From contig JAUPUC010000077.1 of NCBI GenBank assembly GCA_030917745.1, forward strand, positions 1 through 5,024: a stretch of DNA of 5,024 bases, given 5' to 3'. The position numbers were made by a program, and so were the translations under genes. This document shows positions 1-5,024 of the stretch, in pieces; within the stretch, counting starts at the first letter, position 1, and each line of letters opens with the position of its first letter. This stretch comes from Patescibacteria group bacterium (GTDB taxonomy: Bacteria; Patescibacteriota; Minisyncoccia; Moranbacterales; UBA1568). The notes below the pieces were generated by a model. It was given only the letters and a program-made list of their open reading frames with translations, made no database searches and was not told the origin of the DNA.

Positions 1-87
1 GGCGAGACTCCATCCGACACTCCCTTCCTGTGTCGAAGCTCCAATAATAGCGATGGACTGTGGATGCAACAGAGTAGAAAGCTGCAT
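1..87 (-). CDS. ADP-forming acyl-CoA synthetase-type CoA-binding protein, N-terminus only
   Basis: This is a partial gene that enters from the left edge and reads leftward; only its first 29 codons are present. The visible protein begins MQLSTLLHPQSIAIIGAS and continues TQEGSVGWSLA. The pattern 'L-x-P-x-SIA-IIGAS-x(4)-GSVG' is the opening of the CoA-binding Rossmann domain of ADP-forming acetyl-CoA synthetases (Acd alpha part) and of related Pat-type acetyltransferase fusions. By family knowledge the complete enzyme converts acetyl-CoA, ADP and phosphate to acetate, CoA and ATP, a fermentative energy step. ATG at 87-85 is the first in-frame start after an in-frame TGA at 117-115. No Shine-Dalgarno sequence lies close to it. 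A good promoter sits about 33 bases upstream of the start. The family is fairly sure from the motif; the exact substrate, and whether the beta (ATP-grasp) part is fused, cannot be seen. Confidence 0.78.
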   Translation of the reverse strand, partial: MQLSTLLHPQSIAIIGASTQEGSVGWSLA

Positions 88-107
88 AAGCGCATTTTTA
101 GAAAATA

Positions 108-120
108 AGATGTTTCATCT
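108..120. repeat. 13-base dyad AGATG-TTT-CATCT at the minus-strand start site
   Basis: This is a perfect 5-bp inverted repeat around a 3-base centre. It lies at about +1 to +13 of the transcript predicted from the leftward promoter. It could be an operator or a small 5' hairpin in the leader of the CoA-synthetase gene. An arm of 5 bp is short enough to arise by chance in an AT-rich region, so function is not established. Confidence 0.3.
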
Positions 121-126
121 CTCCCT

Positions 127-155
127 ATTGTACGTGAAGAATCCGCTCTTGACAA
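127..155 (-). promoter_or_regulatory. Leftward sigma70-type promoter for the CoA-synthetase gene
   Basis: On the minus strand the -35 box is TTGTCA (bases 155-150, 5 of 6 consensus) and the -10 box is TACAAT (bases 132-127, 5 of 6), with a 17-base spacer. The predicted start of transcription is near base 120, giving a leader of about 33 bases before the ATG at 87. The -35 box overlaps that of the rightward promoter by five bases, so the two promoters probably cannot both be occupied at once. Confidence 0.7.
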
Positions 156-177
156 AGAATTCATTATTTGCTAATAT
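149..177 (+). promoter_or_regulatory. Rightward sigma70-type promoter for the surface-polymer operon
   Basis: The -35 box is TTGACA (149-154, full consensus) and the -10 box is TAATAT (172-177, 4 of 6), separated by 17 bases. Transcription should begin near base 184. This matters for gene calling: the ATG codons at 178 and 181 would lie upstream of the start site, so the first gene more likely begins at 193 or 208. No other comparable promoter is seen before the terminator at 4971, so this one probably drives all four downstream genes. Confidence 0.75.
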
Positions 178-192
178 ATGATGTTTAAGTTA

Positions 193-1164
193 ATGAAATT
201 ATTGTGTATGCAATTTTCGAATTTTAGCGCAAATAAAGGGATTCTTCTGGGAGCAACACTCATGGTGCTTGTGGTTGCTCCATTCGTGGTTTTTGGGGGA
301 AACAATGTGATTCATGTCGACAGAAAGGCATCTGGCATGGAAGATGGTTCAAAATCACATCCATACAACACCATTGCTGAAGGACTCAAGCACGCTGATG
401 ATGGGGATGAATTGGAAGTTGAACAGGGAATCTACGAAGAAAATATCACGCTGCCAAAGGGAGTGTGGCTCTATGGGGCAGGTGGTGATCGAGACGATAT
501 CGTCATCAAAGCAGACAATGATGATGAACCAGCCGTCAAAATGAAGCACGGAAGCAAGATTTCAGATGTGACCATCAAGGGTGGTCGGCATGGAGTTCGC
601 GTGCTCGAAGACAGCAAAGCGAATATCTACGATGTCCGTATTACTAAGAGCAATCGTGATGGTATCCATATCGATGCAGCTGAAGTTACCAAGAAACGAC
701 GTGTGTCCATTGAAAAGGTTGAGGTAGACAAGAATGACCGGGCTGGCATCTATTCCGAGAAACGCTCCCTCGTCGTTATAGAGTCGAATATCCATGATAA
801 TACTGGCGATGGAATTGACCTCGCCTCAGGAACACATGCCTGGCTTGAGAAAAGTGACTTTAACGACAATCGTGGAAGTGGTTCCAAATTGGTATTGGAT
901 GGATCAAGCATTTGGTCAAAAAATAATGACTTCAAAAAGAACGGCCGCGAAGGTATCGAGGTCAGCTCATTTGGTGGGCAGGGGACTATCGAATTTAAGA
1001 AAGCAGAAATCTCGGGGAATGGTCGCTACGGGGTAGCGCGTCTCGGAAAAACTACTCAGGGTATGCGCATGTTTGGCAACCTCAGCTTTGGAATCGGTAT
1101 AAACGGAAGTGCGTTCACTGGAAATACACTCGGAAACATTTCCCCGGTGATTTCAGCAAAATAA
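193..1164 (+). CDS. Exported right-handed parallel beta-helix protein (DUF1565-like)
   Basis: The product is a surface or secreted protein of about 323 residues. A signal or anchor segment covers residues 16-36 (GILLGATLMVLVV...). There is no clean AxA cleavage site, so it may stay membrane-tethered. Residues 39-96 match the DUF1565/beta-helix entry pattern, with IHVD, then PYNTIAEGL, GD, GIYEENITL and LYGAG. After this come stacked coils of 22-28 residues marked by N-x-x-G-I/V turns, with glycines near residues 134, 157, 185, 207, 254 and 280. Such folds occur in polysaccharide-binding or -cleaving proteins and in structural surface proteins. No lyase or hydrolase active site is recognised, so binding or scaffolding is at least as likely as catalysis. 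The frame is open from ATG 178, but the promoter places the transcript start near 184; 193 is chosen, with 208 (318 residues) as the alternative. Neither has a Shine-Dalgarno sequence. It is probably the first gene of the operon. Confidence 0.8.
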   Translation: MKLLCMQFSNFSANKGILLGATLMVLVVAPFVVFGGNNVIHVDRKASGMEDGSKSHPYNTIAEGLKHADDGDELEVEQGIYEENITLPKGVWLYGAGGDRDDIVIKADNDDEPAVKMKHGSKISDVTIKGGRHGVRVLEDSKANIYDVRITKSNRDGIHIDAAEVTKKRRVSIEKVEVDKNDRAGIYSEKRSLVVIESNIHDNTGDGIDLASGTHAWLEKSDFNDNRGSGSKLVLDGSSIWSKNNDFKKNGREGIEVSSFGGQGTIEFKKAEISGNGRYGVARLGKTTQGMRMFGNLSFGIGINGSAFTGNTLGNISPVISAK

Positions 1165-1167
1165 AGA

Positions 1168-1208
1168 AACAAAAGAACCTCGTTGCTTGGTTTACGTCAT
1201 CTTTTGTT
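1168..1208 (+). other. AU-rich stem-loop in the gap before the glycosyltransferase
   Basis: AACAAAAGA (1168-1176) pairs perfectly with TCTTTTGTT (1200-1208), a 9-bp stem around a 23-base loop. The 3' arm ends directly against the ribosome binding site GAGGGGGG. The stem contains only two G-C pairs and no T run follows, so it is not an intrinsic terminator. It could protect an mRNA end or tune access to the ribosome site. Chance pairing in AT-rich DNA is a real alternative. Confidence 0.35.
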
Positions 1209-1216
1209 GAGGGGGG
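1209..1216 (+). promoter_or_regulatory. Strong ribosome binding site that fixes the glycosyltransferase start
   Basis: GAGGGGGG ends five bases before ATG 1222. It is the only strong Shine-Dalgarno sequence in the window. It settles the start at 1222 rather than an upstream in-frame TTG at 1183, which would add 13 residues (MLGLRHLLLRGET) that are not part of the family's fold. Confidence 0.8.
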
Positions 1217-1221
1217 AAACT

Positions 1222-2391
1222 ATGAAAATTGCATTTATTGGACAGAAAAATATCTCGGCTCATACGAGTAGCGTTGAAGAGCATGTCAAACAACTTGCAA
1301 TTTCGATGGCTCTTTTGGGACATGAGGTGACCGTGTACGTCCGAGAAATCACGCCAGAAACGTCAAAAAACATGCCTGGGGTTTCTCTTGTGGTACTCCC
1401 GGGTATTCGTATGAAGTATTGTGAAGAAATTTCACATATTGGTCTTGCTACGGTGCACGCCCTTTTCCAACGGTACGATGTCATTCACTTCCATTCGGTC
1501 GGACCAAGTGTGCTCTCTCTTCTTCCAAGAATCTGCCGACCAGATATGCGAGTCGTGGCAACATTTCATAGTCGAGATTCCCTTCATCACCACCGAAGTT
1601 ATCTGGCTCGATTGCTCCTCAGATTCGCCGAATTCATTGCCTGCACGGTACCCGAAAAAACAATCGTTGTTTCAAAGACACTGGCCCAATACGCTGAAAC
1701 AGTCTATAAGAAATCATTCACATTAATTCCTCACGGGATAAAGATGTCTCCAACAGATAAGACGGACTTTCTCAAACGGTACGGACTCAAAGAAGGGCGC
1801 TACATTCTTTCTGTCTCCCGATTGGCACGACACAAAGGGATACACTATCTTATCAAGGCGTTTCAGGCACTCAAGGAAACTTCTGAGCTTCCTGGGAATA
1901 GTTGGAAACTCGCCATCGTCAGTACCCAGAATGAAGTGAAAGAATACGCCGACTACCTCCGTTTTCTTGCGGCCAATGACAGTGATATTCTCTTCATCGA
2001 TGAGTATCAACCAAGTGAACTCGTTCAGCTCCACTCGCATGCCGGCATCTTTGTGTGTTTGGCAGAAGATGAGGATATTTCCTTCACACTCCTTGAAGCA
2101 CTCGGATATGGTCTCCCTTGTATTGTAAGCAACACTCAGGCAAACAAGGAAACGATCTCTGATTGCGGAATCGTCTGTGAGCCAAAAAATATCCTCGATC
2201 TGAAACAAAAGATTTCTTCGCTCATCAATCGTCCGGACATGATGAAAACACTTGCTGCTCTTGCTCAAAAGCGATCGCAATCAGAATATGACTGGCAGGC
2301 AATCGCCAAACGAACGGTTGCTCTCTACGAAGATCTCATGATGACAAAACCAAGCTTCTGGAAAGTATCATTTGGCCTGAAGAATAAATAA
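1222..2391 (+). CDS. GT4-family glycosyltransferase (GT-B fold)
   Basis: This 389-residue enzyme should transfer a sugar from a nucleotide-sugar donor to a growing glycan or lipid acceptor at the cytoplasmic membrane face. Its length is normal for the family. The N-terminal acceptor domain (1 to about 165) opens MKIAFIGQKN and contains EEHVKQLA and GHEVTVYVRE, as in GT4 enzymes. The C-terminal donor domain (about 190-370) has SVSRLARHKGIHYLIKAF, where R200 and K205 are in the usual phosphate-binding places. It also has the E-x7-E motif (E284 to E292, within EDISFTLLEALGYGLP) that binds the donor sugar nucleotide. H171-G172 sits in the inter-domain linker (IPHGI). The loop after the first strand reads NISAHTSSVEEH, where relatives usually have a Gly-Gly before the V-E-x-H; this may alter acceptor or donor contact. 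No signal peptide or membrane helix is seen. Sugar and acceptor cannot be told. The next gene starts three bases after its stop, suggesting translational coupling. Confidence 0.9.
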   Translation: MKIAFIGQKNISAHTSSVEEHVKQLAISMALLGHEVTVYVREITPETSKNMPGVSLVVLPGIRMKYCEEISHIGLATVHALFQRYDVIHFHSVGPSVLSLLPRICRPDMRVVATFHSRDSLHHHRSYLARLLLRFAEFIACTVPEKTIVVSKTLAQYAETVYKKSFTLIPHGIKMSPTDKTDFLKRYGLKEGRYILSVSRLARHKGIHYLIKAFQALKETSELPGNSWKLAIVSTQNEVKEYADYLRFLAANDSDILFIDEYQPSELVQLHSHAGIFVCLAEDEDISFTLLEALGYGLPCIVSNTQANKETISDCGIVCEPKNILDLKQKISSLINRPDMMKTLAALAQKRSQSEYDWQAIAKRTVALYEDLMMTKPSFWKVSFGLKNK

Positions 2392-2394
2392 ACT

Positions 2395-3537
2395 ATGTTG
2401 CCACCACTGAATAAAACACTTTTCTCAGTACTCGCTCTGTTCTTCATCGGAACGGCCGCTTTTACGTCGCTCGATACTTTTCGTGGTTATCAAGCTGAAA
2501 TGACCGTGTTGGTACTCCCACTCGGTGTGAGTCAGACACCATCCGAACAGATGGTAGAAAATATCGCTCTCCTTCCAACGACGGTGTCATTTTTTGACGC
2601 GTTGCTTGCGAGTGACGAGAGACTCACGGAATTTTCCGCACTTGATGAACAGCCTGTCAATACTCGCGCTCTGCGGTGGAATGAAATGCTTTCCGTAGAG
2701 CGACAAGGCGGCAGCGGCATAATCACTTATACGATTGAAGCAAACACGCAGGAGGAAGCGGTCATGCTTGCCCGACAGATGGCTCAGGTGTTATTTCAAA
2801 AAGTAGGCACATATTATGACATTCGTTCGGATGTTTCCTTGCGACTCATAGAAGGGCCACTCGTTCGAGCATCACTCACGTCACCAATCACTTGGATAAT
2901 TATCAGTATCGGAATTGGCGTTGTGTTAGCTATGGGTCTTATGCTACTCGGAAATCTTCTCCGGTTGGCAATCGGTACTCCGCGACGTAAGACAGTTTCT
3001 GCCAACGAGGATATTACTCCTCTTTCACGACCAATTGAAACCACACTTCCTTCCATCCATCCAGACACTTTCATCCCCAAAAAACCAACCGTCTTTTTTA
3101 GCGAAGAAAGTGAAACCCGTGCTCGTGAAGAAAAACGGGCATACAATCCATATCTGATCACTCCGAGTACACAACCGGCGACTGCACCCGCGAAGCAATC
3201 GACACCAGCTACCGAAACTCTCAAGGCAGATCAGCCAGTCTCACTGCCCACAGAAGAGCTTCCAAAAAAAATCGTGTCACCACTGCCGACTCCAATGTTC
3301 ATCACGAAAGCAGAAGCACCATCCAATCTCCCTTTCATCGATGAAGCTACTTTCTTGGCACAATTTTCTGCGGCTACCGAATCAGAACCAGAGACCAATC
3401 AGTCTACACCAAAAACTGAGACTCTTGAGCCAGTAAATACCGAACAAGATGTGACTACAACACCCGCTCTTCCAGAAGAACCAACTATGGAAGACTATCG
3501 CCGACGTTTGAATGAACTCTTGAAGGAAGGAAAATAA
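2395..3537 (+). CDS. Wzz/CpsC-like two-pass membrane protein with long disordered cytoplasmic tail
   Basis: The protein is 380 residues. One membrane helix spans about residues 8-26 (LFSVLALFFIGTAAF) and a second spans about 164-190 (ITWIIISIGIGVVLAMGLML). The loop between them (about 30-163) would lie outside the cell and begins YQAEMTVLVLP, the kind of strand that opens Wzz chain-length domains. The stretch GPLVRASLTSP before helix 2 resembles the Pro/Ser-rich pre-helix segment of that family. By family knowledge such proteins set polymer length or organise export and ligation. The remaining 190 residues are rich in Pro, Thr, Glu and Ser and end in a charged helix, MEDYRRRLNELLKEGK. There is no Walker motif, so it is not fused to a tyrosine kinase of the CpsD type. 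ATG 2395 is the first codon after a 3-base gap; the ribosome site is poor, which fits coupling to the glycosyltransferase. The topology is sure; the Wzz relationship is inferred from layout and weak motifs. Confidence 0.65.
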   Translation: MLPPLNKTLFSVLALFFIGTAAFTSLDTFRGYQAEMTVLVLPLGVSQTPSEQMVENIALLPTTVSFFDALLASDERLTEFSALDEQPVNTRALRWNEMLSVERQGGSGIITYTIEANTQEEAVMLARQMAQVLFQKVGTYYDIRSDVSLRLIEGPLVRASLTSPITWIIISIGIGVVLAMGLMLLGNLLRLAIGTPRRKTVSANEDITPLSRPIETTLPSIHPDTFIPKKPTVFFSEESETRAREEKRAYNPYLITPSTQPATAPAKQSTPATETLKADQPVSLPTEELPKKIVSPLPTPMFITKAEAPSNLPFIDEATFLAQFSAATESEPETNQSTPKTETLEPVNTEQDVTTTPALPEEPTMEDYRRRLNELLKEGK

Positions 3538-3559
3538 TCATCACATCTAGTAATCGCTT

Positions 3560-4939
3560 ATGACTCGTCTCTCACATTTTCAGTACTGGACTCGATTCGC
3601 TCTTCTGGCGAGCGTGTTTCTCGTTGGATGGTTTGTGTTCTGGGAAGTAAAGAATCAGGGTTGGCTTCGTTTAGCTGATTTTTCGAGTGTCTTACCCGTT
3701 TCGCAAGAACGCCGATCGGATATTGAAGCACTGTCTATTATCGCGGACAAACTGTATCACACAAATGGAGAAGTACGAACTTTCTTGATACTCTTTCAGA
3801 ATAATCTCGAATTAAGACCAGGCGGGGGATTTATTGGATCATTTGGTATCCTCAAAGTAAAAGATGGGACAGTGGTTGAATTTTCAACTCATGATACGGC
3901 GAATTTTGATGGCCGAATTCCAAGCATAGTCACCCCTCCCTATCCGATGGCAGAGCTCCTCCGTATCGATTCCTGGAAATTACGTGACTCAAACTTCTCT
4001 CCGGATTTTCCAACCAATGCTCGTCAGGCCGTACATTTCTACGCGCTTGGAGAGGGACAGGAACATTTTGATGGCGTCATCGGTATCACCACCGAGGTGT
4101 TGGCATCTGTACTCAATATCACCGGACCAGTAACGCTCGAGGGATTTCCGGGGACTTACACGGCAGACAAGGCTGTACTTGATCTCGAGTACCAAGTTGA
4201 ACAAGGGTATAAAGATCAAAACATCGCGGCAGGTGAACGAAAGTCGATTTTGAAAACGCTCGGTGACGCTATTCTCATAAAGATAAAGGCGCTTCCAGTT
4301 GATAAGCAGTATGAACTGTTCACAACCATGCTGGGTAACCTTCATAGCAAAGCGATTCAGGTATATTTCACCGATGAATATCTTCAGGGAGTAGTGACCG
4401 ACGCTGGTTGGGATGGGGCAGTAGACACAGCCTGGCATGATGATTCTTTCATGCTGATAGATGCGAATCTTGGTGCACTGAAAAGTGATTATCATATGCG
4501 CCGACGAATTGAGTACACCGTCGATCTCTCTCAAGAAATACCACAAGCCACGCTCAAGATGGTCTACACGCATACTGGTGTAGCTCGTGACTGGTACACG
4601 AAAGACTATGTCACCTATCTTCGAGCGTATCTTCCAGAAGGAAGCTTTGTCACAAGTGTGACGAATGGCGATACACCGATATATGGCAATGAACTCGGTA
4701 AAAAATATGTTGGGGTCACTGTTGGTGTACCATTGGCATCAGAGAAAACGGTTACTTTCAAATATACGCTTCCGAAAACCATTGACACGAGTGAGTGGTA
4801 TGATCTCAAGGTGATTAAACAGTCCGGAGTTACCGGGACGCCACTCAGCATCACGGTCATTGATAAACAGGGGAACATCAAAACTTTCAATGAGACTCTC
4901 AATCGTGATTTCATTCTGAGCGAACGAGAAGAGAAGTAG
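3560..4939 (+). CDS. DUF4012 membrane-anchored protein
   Basis: The protein is 459 residues. A single N-terminal membrane anchor covers about 12-29 (RFALLASVFLVGWFVFW) after a short basic start, placing the rest outside the cell. The DUF4012 signature is clear: FLILFQNNLELRPGGGFIGS (75-94), then DSNFSPDFPTNARQAVHFY (143-161), then HFDGVIGITTEVL (169-181) and ITGPVTLEGF (187-196). The region 225-280 (GERKSILKTLGDAI and following) is helical and completes the domain. Residues about 315-455 form a strand-rich C-terminal part with YLPEGSFVTSVT, YVGVTVGVP and the kQ-x-G element near 420-423. The biochemical role of DUF4012 is not known to me. The motif order resembles LCP phosphotransferases, so attaching a glycopolymer to the envelope is a reasonable guess. 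ATG 3560 is the first start after an in-frame TAA at 3551 and has no clear ribosome site. It lies 22 bases after the Wzz-like gene and is the last gene of the run. Confidence 0.88.
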   Translation: MTRLSHFQYWTRFALLASVFLVGWFVFWEVKNQGWLRLADFSSVLPVSQERRSDIEALSIIADKLYHTNGEVRTFLILFQNNLELRPGGGFIGSFGILKVKDGTVVEFSTHDTANFDGRIPSIVTPPYPMAELLRIDSWKLRDSNFSPDFPTNARQAVHFYALGEGQEHFDGVIGITTEVLASVLNITGPVTLEGFPGTYTADKAVLDLEYQVEQGYKDQNIAAGERKSILKTLGDAILIKIKALPVDKQYELFTTMLGNLHSKAIQVYFTDEYLQGVVTDAGWDGAVDTAWHDDSFMLIDANLGALKSDYHMRRRIEYTVDLSQEIPQATLKMVYTHTGVARDWYTKDYVTYLRAYLPEGSFVTSVTNGDTPIYGNELGKKYVGVTVGVPLASEKTVTFKYTLPKTIDTSEWYDLKVIKQSGVTGTPLSITVIDKQGNIKTFNETLNRDFILSEREEK

Positions 4940-4970
4940 CGCGTTGCATGTGCCCCTTCTTTCGAGATGG

Positions 4971-5012
4971 AACAAAAACCGTCCTGGTACAACCCACGAC
5001 GGTTTTTGTTTT
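4971..5012 (+). terminator. Intrinsic terminator of the operon
   Basis: AACAAAAACCGTC (4971-4983) pairs perfectly over 13 bp with GACGGTTTTTGTT (4998-5010) around a 14-base loop, and the T run continues to 5012. It lies 31 bases after the DUF4012 stop. The 5' arm is A-rich, so read from the other strand it also gives a stem ending in a T-rich arm; it may stop transcription from both sides. Confidence 0.88.
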
Positions 5013-5024
5013 GACGATTGTGGT

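Noticed and set aside
1183..1221. TTG 1183 as the glycosyltransferase start
   Set aside because: The strong GAGGGGGG site at 1209-1216 fits ATG 1222, and MKIAFIGQKN is the expected first strand of the fold.
1723..2280. Minus-strand open frame of 185 codons opposite the glycosyltransferase
   Set aside because: It lies wholly opposite a well-supported GT4 gene, its translation has no recognisable motif, and it has no promoter or ribosome site. It is an antisense shadow.
2814..3224. Minus-strand open frame of 136 codons opposite the Wzz-like gene
   Set aside because: It is Ser/Arg/Val-rich low-complexity translation produced by reading the Pro/Thr-rich tail backwards; no independent support.
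3989..4573. Minus-strand open frame of 194 codons opposite the DUF4012 gene
   Set aside because: It is opposite the diagnostic DUF4012 motifs, its product is rich in Cys, Arg and His with no domain pattern, and it has no start signals.
178..4939. UGA recoded to glycine (as in Gracilibacteria)
   Set aside because: Four complete frames end normally in TAA or TAG and hold no in-frame TGA, so the standard code suffices.
4615..4992. Minus-strand frame starting inside the terminator region
   Set aside because: It begins within the terminator stem-loop and runs antisense to the C-terminal part of the DUF4012 gene, with no family signal.
5011..5016. TTGACG as a -35 box of a further promoter
   Set aside because: It abuts the terminator T run and its -10 region would fall outside the window, so it cannot be tested here.
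1..5024. CRISPR arrays, tRNA or rRNA genes, insertion sequences, attachment sites
   Set aside because: No regularly spaced direct repeats, cloverleaf-type sequence, transposase frame or flanking terminal repeats were found by eye on either strand.

Overview
The window looks like a piece of a bacterial chromosome of about 45% GC by eye, most likely from the Candidate Phyla Radiation (Patescibacteria). The main reason is the compact DUF4012 membrane protein next to a GT4 glycosyltransferase and a Wzz-like two-pass membrane protein. This grouping is characteristic of CPR cell-surface loci, although DUF4012 also occurs in Actinobacteria and other Gram-positives. The genes use the standard code: four complete frames, about 1550 codons, end in TAA or TAG and contain no in-frame TGA. 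This argues against the UGA=Gly lineages Gracilibacteria and Absconditabacteria. The phylum is an inference; no marker gene is present.

Layout. Bases 1-87 hold, on the minus strand, the first 29 codons of an ADP-forming acyl-CoA synthetase-type CoA-binding protein that runs off the left edge. Bases 88-192 are a divergent control region. Two good sigma70-type promoters, each with a 17-base spacer, fire in opposite directions and share the same -35 bases (TTGACAA). To the right is a four-gene plus-strand run: an exported right-handed beta-helix protein (193-1164), a GT4 glycosyltransferase (1222-2391), a Wzz-like membrane protein with a long Pro/Thr/Glu-rich tail (2395-3537) and a DUF4012 protein (3560-4939). 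A strong 13-bp stem-loop terminator with a T run closes the run at 4971-5012. No terminator or convincing second promoter lies between the four genes, so they probably form one operon.

How the genes may work together. The glycosyltransferase would add a sugar to a lipid-linked or similar acceptor in the cytoplasm. The Wzz-like protein spans the membrane with an outside domain of chain-length-regulator type. The DUF4012 protein is a membrane-anchored outside domain. The beta-helix protein would sit on the cell surface. The simplest reading is a small module that makes, sizes, attaches or displays a surface glycopolymer. The weakest and most interesting link is the role of DUF4012. Its order of motifs resembles that of LytR-CpsA-Psr (LCP) phosphotransferases, so it could be the step that attaches the polymer to the envelope. 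That is a hypothesis, not something the sequence proves.
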